Shown here: piece by piece, positions 10,744-21,789 of the stretch
How the letters are laid out: each line of letters opens with the position of its first letter
Numbering within the stretch: the stretch's first letter is position 1
NCBI GenBank assembly: GCA_900073065.1
Contig: FJOG01000007.1
Coordinates: forward strand, 359,852 to 423,851
Origin: Phialocephala subalpina
Taxonomy: Eukaryota > Ascomycota > Leotiomycetes > Helotiales > Mollisiaceae
Direction: 5' to 3'
DNA: 64,000 nucleotides
The notes under the pieces: model-generated
What the model was told of the DNA's origin: nothing
The model's input: only the letters and a program-made list of their open reading frames with translations
Databases searched by the model: none
Program-made: the position numbers and the translations under genes

Positions 10744-13216
10744 CTACAAGGTATCTATCGGTCTCCATTCCTCATCAAAGAGCTGCGACGTGAAAAAGTT
10801 ATCATCAAGGAAATTACGTTCTTCTTTAATTCTTTTCATATCGCTTTCTGTACAACAAAGAATTAGCATCACAAATTGAGAAGAACTGAGGAACCATATA
10901 CTTTTTGCTTGAATCTGTCTTGCAGTACAGTTGATGAATTGTACTTGCTCAGCACTCAACCCTGCAGCTCGTACAGCTGCTTCGGCTGAGTCCCAGTTCT
11001 CAGTAAATGGTCGATAGCCTTTGCTGCAATGATGAAAGTGTGCTAACATCATCGTCGCTCCCATATGAAGTCCTCTGATGATTTCGGGATTTGCGAAGTG
11101 ATGATTCTAAATCAGTCAATATGTTTGCGACAGATATTGAGACTATTTAAGGGTGGGTATAATATTCTGTACCTTGAGAAGCCGTTTCCCAAACTCGTAG
11201 TCCCTTTGCGTAGTCAAGGCACAGCTATGAAGCAGAACAAAGAGGGAAAGGTAGATCACGAACCAATTTTCCTTCTTGTTGACGAAAATAAATTTTTGAA
11301 GCTGTCCAAGGATGGCTTTCTTAAGCGGCGCAAGAAATTTACAATAGAGGATAATTTCGAGTTGCACGCACATCGCTGGAGGAATGGGTATCCTTGCATG
11401 CCATGGGCATGACGGATCATCAATATTGCTCATACCCAGTGTCTCTTCTCCGCAGATTCGTTCGATATTGCTTGCCATGCGCGCGGTAACCCATATGCGA
11501 AGGATGTTTTGGAGAAGGGTCTTCTCTTCTTGGCGCTAGAATTATTAAGCTTAATCTCGTGAATGGAATAGCCTGGCCCACTTACTGGTGCCTCTTCGGA
11601 ATACCTGATAACCATTTCAAATGTGCTCCGGATCAACGAATCGGAGTTGCCCACACAAGCCCAGACGTAAGTACCGATATTGTCATCGACATACCTCCAT
11701 AATTCATCCGCTGCTTCTTCCATACTCGCGATTGCCCAAGGTGGAAGCTCGCGACTCTTCATCACATTCCCATCGGCCCAGGCCTCTTCCAGACACTCCC
11801 CTGGCATCGGAATAAATTCCTTGACTTTCAATTCGTAGCTTGCCTTACCAAAATCTTGCGTCACCTTGATTAATTTTGTCTCCGGCGACGCCCATTCAGT
11901 TATGTTAGCCATTTTCATACTGCCCCATCGACGGGTGAATGCGAAGTACGATGGGAGTTCTTGATCACGATAGAGAGACGCATCCGTAACGTTGTAGCGA
12001 AAGCAAGGTTGTCTCGAAAGATTGTGCAAATGCGATGGGCCACATGTCCGACAAATCCCAGTTGGATCGTCGGCGTTGGCTTTACACTGGGATAGAATCG
12101 TTAGGACATTGTTGCTGAGTTTTGAAGTTAACTTACTCGGACTTTATTAAATTTGCAGGGAATGCATGCTTTGAGTTTCCTCGTCCTGGCAGTTTCAGCT
12201 CTCGCCTGGAGATCACTGAAAGGTCCGCGACGCCGTTGCTTCCTTGGATTCGGATCATTCTCGCTAGAGCGCGCTTTACGAGCCCATGATTTGGGAGGTG
12301 TGCCACGACTGGGGTGACCGACTGGCAACTCTTGTCCTGGTACGGTCGGATCATGGCTGTGTCTAGCAGCCGGGGGGCTCAAAATTGGGTCGGGAGACGA
12401 TTCAACGTCTTCCAATGCTTCCGGCTCATCAAGCTGCGAAGTAGTGGTGTGGAATATCAGCTCGTGCTCGTTGGGGATAACGGTCATGCTCTGGGTGCTG
12501 CCGCTGAAGGTGGCCATATCTTTCCTGAGAGTTTGAGACGAGTAATGATTTTGCTGTGGCAAGTCGAAGGCTGTCTCATGGTTGTAATTACCAATCCGCC
12601 AATCACTCATACCGCAGTTTGGTAAAGGCATCTCTGGGGAGAGTTGGGGGAATTGGTTTTTGCCGAAAATAGTATTCCATGGCCCAGGAGCACAACTCGT
12701 GGGTGGACTTTGCAATGACGAAGCGCGTAGACTACCGATGGACTGACTGGCAATCTGGCCCTGTTCGCCCCAGCGCTGACAAGTGGGAGTAGATTGCCCT
12801 CGAATAACATAATAATTTCCCGACAAAGTATTCACCGGGTTTCTCGGTGAAATACCTCGAAATGCTTCATCGAATATACTCGACATAATTTCGCTCCCCG
12901 GACTATACTGGTACTCCTGTGCTTGAACGTTCATCCCAGAATTGGTATCACCGCAAAACGGATCGAGATCTGGAACAGGAAATTGATTATCAGATTTCCG
13001 GAACATTGGATATCCAGTCAGCCACAGGGGCGAATTCGCCAAGTGGTTGTCATTCCGAGACCATTCAACCTGAAGGCCAAGGGTGTTTGGCCTTGCCATG
13101 GTTGACAGCTTGGGCTTGGTGAGTTTGGTGAGCTCAGAAACCGGAACACCGAGAATAGATGCGGCGCGGAGTACAGTCATGTGGTCTTGGATATCGGTCA
13201 CACTGGTCGACGCCAT
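10744..13216 (-). CDS. Fungal transcription factor with a centrally placed Zn2Cys6-like domain (5 exons)
   Basis: Reverse-strand exons: 13216-12137, 12086-11586, 11535-11173, 11106-10902 and 10847-10744, giving 750 residues. The cysteine cluster straddles intron 1: ACIPCKFNKVRC at about 350-361, then C-x10-C-x2-C and a last Cys 12 residues later (spacing wider than classical Zn2Cys6). About 350 residues of Ser/Pro/Gln-rich, probably disordered sequence precede it, with a basic patch (RKQRRRG) near 325. After the cluster come the stretches expected of this fungal family: PCFRYNVTDASLYR, RICGEETLGM, IPIPPAMCVQLE, WFVIYLSLFVLLH and a C-terminal FDEEWRP. Intron 4 (54 bp) carries no stop and keeps frame, so retention would add 18 residues. 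The divergent dioxygenase shares its 1,056-bp upstream region and is a candidate target (inference). Confidence 0.85.
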
Positions 13217-14272
13217 GTTCCAACTATCTCGGGGGGGATGCTCGTTGACGGGTCCACCCTCATTGACAGGTTCAATTGGTTGCCATCCAGATGGAAACTG
13301 TGCGTTGGTCAGATAAGCAAGATAGTAAGTATCACAAACTTTGTCGTCGGAACTATAGTGACGCTGCGTCGACTTACCCTCGGTGCTGCTTGCTCAAAAC
13401 TCATGTTGGTGGCGTGCGTTATGCTTACGGGCTGCGGGATATGGTGAAGATAGCGGGGTTATTGTAACAGATGTTAGTCCATAACCCTAGAAGCGACCCA
13501 GCGCAGACAAACGACACAGCCTTTCGCACTTCGTCGACATGTTGAGGTTGATTTTGACTGACGTGTTTAGGCGCCTCTCTCGGTGGGGCGATGCAGCTGC
13601 TTCACCGATGCAGACTGTGTAACCTCAAGCTAGGCGACCCAATGAAGCCGGGTCAAAAATGAGGCTGCTGCAAAGCTGTGCCCGGGAGATGAGAAGGTGA
13701 AGTCTACTGTGCGTACATGTTGCCGTATCATATCAGGCCATCATGGCCATGTGCTTCGCCTTTGGGCACCACTTACTTTTGGCCCCAAATATCGCAATAT
13801 CCCGAATTTAACTGATTCTCATAGCCTTACATCTTGAGAAGAGCATTCCTTATAGCTTCGGTGAAAGTATGCAAGCTCCATCCTTGCCGTTAGCAACCGG
13901 GGGGATCACCGGACCGAGTAAGTGCACGCTTGTCCAGTTACAGTGTTCCATTATGTTGGATAGCATACCGTGATATACGCGGCTCCAAATCGACCAAATG
14001 ATCGTCCTCATATCTCTTGCTACCTATCTTTCGCGTAGCTGACCGGTCTCGAAACAATTGATTTGAACCTAGCATCTGCGATCAGGTTCTCCATCAGTGT
14101 GATATCGTTGACCGTATCATCAACGGACTATAAAGTAGAGGCTCGGATCCCTTTAGTTTCCGCCATGATCAAACAGCAGTTGTTGAATTCTCCATTCAGT
14201 CCACACAGAGACATCATCCTGATATATTCATTTTGCAAACACTTAAGCCCTTAGACTCTCTTTCCAATCGCC
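13217..14272. promoter_or_regulatory. Shared upstream region of the divergent regulator and dioxygenase
   Basis: About 1.06 kb between two start codons pointing apart. No coding signal. Promoters of both genes are placed here by position. A CGG-type word occurs as ACCGGGGGGATCACCGGACCG near 13898-13918 and would fit a zinc-cluster site, but I have no direct evidence of binding. Confidence 0.4.
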
Positions 14273-15777
14273 ATGGCAACTACTACTGACGTCTCTCGGC
14301 CTCAAAATGCGGTGCCTTACTACTCGCAAGGACTCCGTGAGAAATATCGCATTGGCGAAACTCAGCCGTTACCCCTTCAAAAGACTCAAGCATCCCCTGA
14401 TATTTCATGGATGCCTGATCTTGAGAAGTACCTCGCTCGAACCTCAGCCACAATCCGTGCTGGTGGTCTCGAAAAGGAAGTCCCACCAGGATGGCCAAAA
14501 CACTTAGATTCTCCATTGGCTTGGTCCGGGGATGATTTCGAGAATGAGGATGCATATATTCATCAGCTCACGGATGAGGAGAAGGTGGAAATTGACAATG
14601 CTTTGATGCAGTTCAAAGGTAGGTTGAGGATGAAGTCACTTGTTAATCCTAGGTAGAAGACTGATTGAATTTCAGAACTTGGACTCAATGGAGACGAAGT
14701 CAATCGAGGCAACTTCCCGCTCAATGTCTTGGGTGCTTATCTCCAAGAAGCTTGTGCAGAAGTTCATAGCGGCAGAGGATTTTTCGTCCTCCGTGGCTTG
14801 AATCCTGACAAATACTCACCCGAAGACCTTACCTTGATCTTTCTTGGTGTGTCGAGCTACATAGGCGAAAAGAGGGGCAAGCAGGACCAGAGGGGTAGTA
14901 TGCTTTGTAAGACTCTCTTTTGCTTTACCAGGCTCTCTGACTGACAGGAATCCAGTGCATGTCCTCAACCGTGCCTCATCGGCAGCCCCTCATGAGCTTC
15001 AAGAAAAATTGAAGGAAAAGGAGGGCCAGGTACATGCCCCACCTAGCGAATTCTGATGCTTTCGACTAACTGAAATTGCCAGCCTTTCCACAATGATACC
15101 GTCACCGATATCATTGGCCTTCTCACCCGCAGCTGCGCCAGTGAAGGGGGGAAAAGCATCATCTCCTCTTGCTGGACCGTGTATAACGAGCTTGCCGCTA
15201 CACGCCCCGATCTCATTCAGGTCCTTGCAAAAGAGGACTGGCCCTTCGACACGTACGTGCACTCTTACCTATTCTCTACCATTTCTAAACCCTCTGACTT
15301 GACTCTCTGATATTCAGTTTCGGTCGCGATCCTGCATTCTATCGTCGTGGAATCCTTTACCACCACGATGGTAAAATCATGATGTCCTATTCTCGCCGTC
15401 TTCTTGTTGGACATGACACCGAACCTCGAAGTCCCGCCATACCACCCTTGACTGAATTGCAAGCTGAAGCTCTTGACGCTATACACTTCATCGCGAAATC
15501 GCATGCCCTCGAAACTTCCATGAAGCCAGGCGATATTCGCTTCATTAACAATCTAGGCGTGCTTCATTGCCGAGAGGCATATAAGGATGATGATTCTCAT
15601 AAGAGGCATCTCGTCAGGTTGTGGTGTCGCAATGAAACGGAAGCTTGGAAGTTGCCTAATGCGTTGAAGACGGCTTGGGCAAGAGTTTTCGAAGACAATG
15701 AGAGGGAGGAGATTTGGGATATTGAGCCGCCGAGGTGGAATGGGCGTCTTCTTCGTCAAGCACCTTCTTGTGATTAG
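14273..15777 (+). CDS. TauD/TfdA-family Fe(II)/2-oxoglutarate dioxygenase (5 exons)
   Basis: Exons: 14273-14618, 14676-14906, 14956-15029, 15083-15252 and 15318-15777, giving 426 residues. The non-haem iron site is visible: His 220 and Asp 222 in PFHNDTVTDI, and a distal His at about 357 in NNLGVLHCREAY, with the following RHLVRLW providing the 2-oxoglutarate-binding Arg. GFFVLRGL in the N-terminal half is also characteristic. Such enzymes hydroxylate small acids, amino-acid derivatives or secondary metabolites using O2 and 2-oxoglutarate. No signal peptide is seen, so it is probably cytosolic. Substrate unknown. All four introns are 49-65 bp. It is divergent from a regulator that may control it (inference). 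Confidence 0.92.
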
Positions 15778-16360
15778 AGAGAGCGTTGCACCTCGCACTC
15801 GCTGAAATCTCTCGCCCCCTATTCTCAGATCCTTCTCGATTCAGAACAATCGTTCTAAATCTCTTTCTAGGAAAATTGATGACTTTGCACTCGCGATGCT
15901 TCTTAAGCATGAATCCAGCCTCTTTCGGATGTGATGAGTATGATTGTATACGTATAGTAAACTCCCGGGCTCCTTTGTCTAGTCTTGTGAATATCCCAGG
16001 CTTTCAGGGCGAATAAGATGCCTTGAAATGTACGTCTTTAAGATCTGATTGAATGCAACACGAGGAGCAAACTAACAAACGAGCCCGGGGGTACACTTTA
16101 TTTGTTGTGAAAATTGATATTTCGAGCCTCTTTTCTCGTTAACGTCATTGATCACCACTTCTCGGTAAACCATTCCGGCCTCTCAAAAGTTGAAGCAGGG
16201 GCATGGAAACACATGAGATCATCCAACTTATGAGGTAAGTGCTTTTTATATCCATTCATCTCAACACAGCATCAAAATCAACCTCCCCATTGTCCCAAAC
16301 AAATAAGGATAGTTCTCATCACAAAAGTCAACCCCTCCGATCTCTCTTCTTAATCTCAAA
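15778..16360. other. Intergenic between dioxygenase and GFA-domain gene
   Basis: About 580 bp. The 3' region of the dioxygenase and the promoter of the GFA-like gene by position. A CT-rich stretch (16321-16355) precedes the start. No gene or repeat seen. Confidence 0.5.
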
Positions 16361-16693
16361 ATGCACTACACAGGATCCTACTACTACCGCGCAATAAAGT
16401 ACCCCTTCAACGCCTCACCTAACGATGCGAGGACTTCGCTATGCCATTGTTATAATTGCAAGAAATCCTTCGGCACAAATTTCGGCCTAACAACGAAAAT
16501 CCCCTCTTCAGCCTTCAAAATAACTTCCGGAGAGTCACATTTAGAAGTGCATGGGGCTGATAATGGGTCGGGTTTTTTACTTCATCGAGCATTCTGTGGT
16601 GTTTGTGGAGGGGGGATTTTGGAGAGAGGGTGGTGTTCCTTGATGTTAACTTGTTATTTAGGGATCTTTCAGAAGTGGGAGATTAAGGAATGA
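16361..16693 (+). CDS. GFA-domain (CENP-V/GFA type) protein, short or 3'-decayed
   Basis: The first about 90 residues match the GFA/CENP-V zinc-binding fold: SLCHCYNCKKSFGTNFGL (first Cys pair plus Cys) and later FCGVCGGGILERG (second CxxC). Members bind zinc through such cysteines; many are annotated as glutathione-dependent formaldehyde-activating-like, mostly without proven activity. After LERG the frame gives a short unrelated tail and stops at 110 residues, whereas family members usually continue with another 30-50 residues. A candidate intron (16636-16675, GT...TTTCAG) does not rescue a convincing C-terminus. I therefore read it as truncated or decayed at the 3' end, though an unusual splice is possible. 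Confidence 0.6.
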   Translation: MHYTGSYYYRAIKYPFNASPNDARTSLCHCYNCKKSFGTNFGLTTKIPSSAFKITSGESHLEVHGADNGSGFLLHRAFCGVCGGGILERGWCSLMLTCYLGIFQKWEIKE

Positions 16694-16880
16694 GTTGGGC
16701 GAGGGGATGCGGTGAGGGTGATGGTTTGGTGAATGAGGGGTTGTGTTGTGATTGCACGAAGCACGCGCACTTGGGAGGAGGAGGAGGGCATTCTATACTA
16801 GAAGCGAGTTAGTTCGTGGTAGTCTGGCACTAAACTTCGTTACTTCATTATACATTACAGCCCATCTCCCGATGTTCTCA

Positions 16881-17604
16881 TTATTTTATCATTACAGGCG
16901 CCGTCGCATCCTTCAACCCCAAGTTCCCCAGATTCCAGTTATTATCCACAGTCGATATGATACTGTAATGATTGAACGCTGTATCATTCGTCGTACCCTT
17001 AAGGGATGACGAAACTGCATCGCCGAGGAGAACCGAGAATACTCTATTGCGGCATAGATAGCATTTGGTTTCATCAAAGGCTGTTGATGGTTAGTCTGAA
17101 GCTTGAGGAGAGAGTGGGGGAGCTTACTGAGTATGATGAGTGTATTTTGCATGAATGTAGGATTTGAAAGAAGAGGTTCGAGGAAGCTCTTCGCCCATGC
17201 TCCTGCAACGGTTACAGAAGTGTCGTGTCTATCATTGGCTGGGAGATTGTCAGTACATGAACTTAAAGAGGATGTCGAGACCTACTCATATTCGGAGTGA
17301 TGAACATCCATTGAGGCAAAGTCCCTACCTTTAAATTGCTATAGAACATCGTGAAGTTCTTGCTCTTCTCTAAACAATCCTCATTCGAAGTAACAGAATC
17401 GTAGCTCATCAAAGGACTGTAATCTACTATTAGCTTTTATCTCAGGGTATGACGCCACGTGACTCACTTGTGTTTACGGACATAATTATTTGCTCTATTC
17501 CCATGGTTGATCCAATTTCCCCCAGAGCCAGTGTACGGTATATCCTCTTGATACAAACTCCAACTTATATCCACATCTTCTAACAAATCAATAATAGTTT
17601 TCAT
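16881..17604 (-). pseudogene. 5'-truncated secreted acid phosphatase / phosphoesterase (4 exons remain)
   Basis: Reverse-strand exons 17604-17468, 17416-17286, 17238-17128 and 17080-16881 splice into 192 codons with good GT-AG introns of 47-51 bp. The product matches the C-terminal half of fungal acid phosphatases of the phosphoesterase family: TIIDLLEDVDISWSLYQED, KHNPLMSYDSV, FITPNMTNDRHDT, TFDET, NRVFSVLLGDAV and STVDNNW. The N-terminal half, including the usual signal peptide and first metal ligands, is absent; upstream sequence turns abruptly AT-rich right before the Met. The remaining frame has no stops, so the truncation is recent or the fragment is still tolerated. It may be transcribed but is unlikely to be active. 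Confidence 0.75.
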
Positions 17605-18356
17605 ATTAGAATCGATTTTATATATTTAATCCTTTTATATCTAATATATATTACTGATTATTATTGAGTAATATTGAATAGAGTAAGAATAACAGATATT
17701 TTGGGCTGAATATAATCGATTGAAAGTCATGAAAATTGGTAGAGAACAATTTCGACAACAGAGTCAAAAGGAGAGGAGACGAGTAGGAAAGGATAGGGCT
17801 CGGGGATTCAATGCCCAAATCGGGAGCTTCCACAGAGGTTCCCAGTCATGTTGGATGGCTTCTTTCGAGAGCGGATATGAGACAAGTTGACATTAAGAGC
17901 TTTGCTATGAGTGTTCTATTTATAGATTGATGTTGTCAGTCTGTAGTACTGGTGAGCTTTCTGGGAAAACTTAGTTGAGGGAATCTTCAGACTCATTGAT
18001 ATCTCAGATGGCCCGAGTGGTGAACAGAGACATTTTCGTTAAATGCAGCTTATTTCTATACTCGATATCGATATCAAGAATAGAGCTCCAGAAATACACC
18101 TTGGCTGAGATAGGCAGCCACAAGAGGCGCTTCACGTGACTATCCGCTCTCCAATCGGGGTATATAGCTAACCCGATTTGGTGACCGTCCGCTAAGCCTC
18201 ACCTCATCTCCTTCAAGTGCATTTCTTCAGGAACCACTCTCAATCTATAACACATCTTTTAATCTTTTAATCCAACAATGCTACATGATCCCCAATTGAC
18301 CATACACTCGCCCACGTCGCTTTCTTCTCCACATCAAATTGCCTCTTCGCCACGCA
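17605..18356. other. Intergenic with AT-rich, MITE-like fragment
   Basis: 17610-17700 is AT-rich and shares TATTGAGTAATATTGAATAG-like words with the interior of the hAT-like element near 10350-10390, suggesting a related fragment at the breakpoint of the acid phosphatase. 18140-18356 holds the promoter of the next gene by position, with pyrimidine-rich stretches before the ATG. Confidence 0.45.
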
Positions 18357-19712
18357 ATGGACGACACAACGCCATCAACGATATCCACACCTACGTATCG
18401 AATCTTCCGTGACAAGCACGGGATCCCTCAATTCTCGCCCAAGAGAGGAACACAGGGTTTGAAGGATGCACTCATATATGCCTTTCCGACTCTGGAGACA
18501 GAACTTCAGCTCATGCAGGCAGCTCTGAAAAAGTTCTTTGATTCGGAAAAGGGTATTCACATCATTTGTGAATTGCCAGAAAATGATCTCCAAAACAGCT
18601 TGGCTAAAAAACGAGATGTTGAGACATCCCCACTCCAAGACTCGAAGAATGGATTGAGGAATTGGAAAGCAGCAAATACGAGGCCGAGTTCGAGGATGAC
18701 TTCAAGAACAACGTCGCGGGCGCCGTCGAGGACGGGATCGAGAGCGGGGTCAAGACCGAGCTCAAGGGCGAGCTCGTGTGCAAGGGAGGGGTCGGTGGAC
18801 TTCAATGGTGGTGGCTTGATGACTACCTGGAGTTTGGAGAGTGGGAGGGAGTTGGACAGGAAGAAGAAAGGGCCTTATGATCCGGTGAAGAGGAGGAAGG
18901 TGGCGGAGAATAGAGGAAATGCCTGCGACAGGCATCGTGCGGCTAAGAGTGCAGTAAGTGTGAGAACCTTGAATATCCAATGTTTTGCTAATATCTAGCA
19001 GTGTGACCCTTTAACCTGTCCTCAGAACAAGATGTTCGGGAAGCTACCAGTATCGGACAATACCCTGTCTGAACCTCAAGCTATGAGGCCTCGAAAATCT
19101 CGAGACAACGTTCTGGTTTTCGAATCTTCGGTACAAAACGCCAGTTCTGCGACTGATCGACCAAGAACTGTGTTGGACGACATCTCGAACACAACGCAGG
19201 GAGACTTTGTTACCATCCCGCCCGGGGCAGATGTGTTTTGGGACCCTGCAGAAGCAGCGAATTTGAACGATGCGATGTTGAACTTTGGCCATCTATCTAC
19301 TAGCAGCTACGCAGGATCATGGACTGATGGTAGCTTCACCGATCTCATGTCATGGAGTCCAAACAGCAGTTGCCTCACAGCACCAGATTCGACGCGAGGA
19401 AGTTTAGCAGGGGTACCAGAGCTACCACAACAAGACTCCTTGATGCGACACTTCGATGCGACACAGGATCAAGTAGACCTACGCAACGCTCCTCTACCGA
19501 TTCCACATGAATGCCCATTGCAACAATACCCCTCACTAGCATACCCTACGCCATCAGATGAAGCTTCGGGGCAACAACCCCTTGCCGCTCCCGCACAGAT
19601 GGACCAAACTTTGACTTGCAGCGAAGATCCATTCATGGGGTGGGCTAGCAAGAAAGCAAATCAGATGATCGACGACTATGGCTGGGTTCTATCTCACGTT
19701 GAGACGCTATGA
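18357..19712 (+). CDS. Uncharacterised protein with Ser-Arg repeat and a Cys/His motif (2 exons)
   Basis: Exons 18357-18953 and 19002-19712 give 435 residues. I chose the first in-frame ATG at 18357. Residues about 108-142 form a Ser-Arg repeat (SRMTSRTTSRAPSRTGSRAG and onward), followed by a basic segment (DPVKRRKVAENRGN). Across the intron lies ACDRHRAAKSACDPLTC, with spacing C-x2-H-x6-C-x4-C that resembles half of a zinc-cluster domain but lacks the rest. The C-terminal half is Ser/Pro/Gln-rich like a transcription activation region. A nuclear DNA-binding or regulatory role is only a guess. The stop at 19712 is followed by coding-looking sequence in another frame (see 19713-20142), so the annotated C-terminus may result from a frameshift. 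Confidence 0.65.
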
Positions 19713-20142
19713 ATGGAAACATTTCACCAGCAGATTCTAAGACCTGGTCGAGCTTCTGGCGAAAACAACATGGCATCTGCGACAGCAAGGAGATTCCCGA
19801 AAAATCTGCCAGGCAAACCTCATCTATTGAATCTGCTGGCAGGTGATATATGGACCACGCGCACGGTTCTTGGATCCAGAATGAAGTGGGATACAGGCGT
19901 ATTCAAAGCAGATCCGCAAGGTATGCAATCCATCATTCCTCTAAGTCAACTGCGCCACTGACACGTGACAGTGTATCTATTTCGACGCCGGCGAAGTTCG
20001 GAGACATCCTGGGAAGCTGGTTCAGCTCGGAACGAATTGGATCTGCCGGCGGCCTCTACCTCTGGTTCAGTACGATTTGTACAACATGGAGAACCATATT
20101 TACACTGGGGGCTGTTGAGAAAATTGTAGAAATAAGGTGATA
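19713..20142 (+). pseudogene. Coding-like tail in a shifted frame, likely former 3' end of the preceding gene
   Basis: The frame beginning with ATG 19709 reads ADSKTWSSFWRKQHGIC..., meets one TGA at about 19844-19846, and continues in the same frame as MDHAHGSWIQNEVGYRRIQS. After a plausible 53-bp intron (about 19920-19972, GTATGC...GTGACAG) it reads KFGDILGSWFSSERIGSAGG, LYLWFSTICTTW and ends VEKIVEIR. The amino-acid composition and splice signals look coding. No GT-AG intron I can find joins it to the preceding ORF, so a frameshift plus a nonsense change is the simplest reading. Confidence 0.4.
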
Positions 20143-20530
20143 CCCCTACCTTCCGGACACCCCCCCTGTCGGACACCTTTTACACCAAAAATCGCGATTT
20201 TTACCCTCTATTAACTCTACGAAACGTTTATAAAAATAGATAAAATTAAAAATATGCATCCTTTATATATAAACTAGAAAAACGAATTGGATCTGCCGGC
20301 GGCCTCTACCTCTGGTTCAGTACGATTTGTACAACATGGAGAACCATATTTACACTGGGGGCTGTTGAGAAAATTGTAGAAATAAGGTGATACCCCTACC
20401 TTCCGGACACCCCCCCTGTCGGACACCTTTTACACCAAAAATCGCGATTTTTACCCTCTATTAACTCTACGAAACGTTTATAAAAATAGATAAAATTAAA
20501 AATATGCATCCTTTATATATAAACTAGAAA
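20031..20530. repeat. Perfect 250-bp tandem duplication
   Basis: 20031-20280 and 20281-20530 are identical by eye over 250 bp. Each copy holds about 102 bp of host sequence (the coding-like tail, ending in VEKIVEIR) followed by the first 146 bp of the Tc1/mariner-like element. The identity implies a very recent event or an assembly artefact. Confidence 0.9.
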
Positions 20531-20894
20531 ATTTATATGAATTTTTAATAATTTTTAATTAAACTTTTTTATTATTAATAAAAAATTCTTATATATCTCA
20601 TACGAATTTCTTTTGATATAGAGTATATTTATTTGTTTTTCTCGAATTCTTTTATTAATTTATTTTAATTTAATTTATAAATATATAAAAATTCTTAAAA
20701 ATATAAAAATAAATATTGATTGTTGAAATGTCTTCATAATAACTTTAAATTTTAATAAATTATACTTTTATATATAAAAAACATAAAATAAAAAAGCTTT
20801 TATAATTATATAAATTTTTGGTTGAATAAAACTCAATTATAAAAAGTGTCCGATAGGGGGAGGGGGGGGTGTCCGGAAGGTAGGGGTGTCACCT
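20385..20894. mobile_element. Tc1/mariner (pogo/Fot-like) MITE, 510 bp
   Basis: Terminal inverted repeats: the left starts AGGTGATACCCCTACCTTCC and the reverse complement of the right starts AGGTGACACCCCTACCTTCC. Both continue with GGACACCCCCC, about 31 bp with one mismatch, and a further shared TCGGACAC. TA dinucleotides flank both ends (20383-20384 and 20895-20896), as for Tc1/mariner target duplications. The interior is extremely AT-rich with no ORF, so it is non-autonomous. Its left 146 bp also occur upstream (from 20135) because of the tandem duplication. Confidence 0.8.
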
Positions 20895-20896
20895 TA

Positions 20897-21789
20897 ATGT
20901 CCTTGTATGAATAATTCGTAATGTAAAGCGATTTACATCAAGGACGATACCGGACGATGAGCATTGAAGATTGCAAAGCGTAGCGCACGAGGGCAGAGCA
21001 ACTGTGACTATTCGAAGTTTTAAGAGGGAAGTTGCAAGTGGTCTCTCGCGTGAAGAGACCTGACGCGCAAAGCAATTTGACTTTGAGTTGACGAAGAAGG
21101 AGCGTTGCTGAAGCGGTTGCACACCTGCGAACGTTAGGAGGGAGCAGTTGACTGAATTAAGATTTGAGTGTGGCCTTGAGTAGAGTGCGAGACGATGCAC
21201 CTGGCTTCAAGTGACAGTGAGGAAAGCCGCTCGGTAGTCTAACGTTTGAAGAAGGAGCGTCCAACGCTCCTCCCAGCCTCATCCTGATCCAACCTGCCTT
21301 CCCGACAACCAGACGGGGCCTTCTCCGAAAGACAGCAAACCTCACCTCCATCTCACTAATTTTGGCCCCCAACTTGCAACCACACACCTGGCGTCGAGGC
21401 AGAAAAATAAACTCTCCAAATGTGCCCATGCTTTCTAATGAAGCGCAAGAATTCAGTTCGCTTTATCAATACTCATTCCCGCAGCATGAGGAAGCAAGAG
21501 TTGAGCGCACGAAACCCAAATTTTAGGACCAAGTTCCACTATTTACACGCCATGGATAGTTATAATCCTCCTCGCCTCAACACCACATTGGTCGACTAGA
21601 GACTAGTCACTGGAACCTTCAGACAAGGATGCTGCATTGACTACCGCAGCTACGTCAGTCATCTTTGTCACATTCACATTCGTGTTTTGTTCACCATCGA
21701 GGATAACTGTATTGACTTGAAGCTCACAAATAAGTCGAATTATTCTCTACTTAAAGCCAGCAGTTCAGTGCTGACCACTGTTCAAAAGC
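20897..21789. other. Intergenic between MITE and HET pseudogene
   Basis: About 890 bp. Small ORFs on both strands lack splice or domain support. No repeat or RNA gene recognised. Confidence 0.45.

Noticed and set aside
10848..10901. Reading intron 4 of the central-domain regulator as coding
   Set aside because: It is in frame without stops, but it has a TGCTAAT branch and splice ends, and removing it gives the expected KKSDMKRIKEE end. Retention stays possible.
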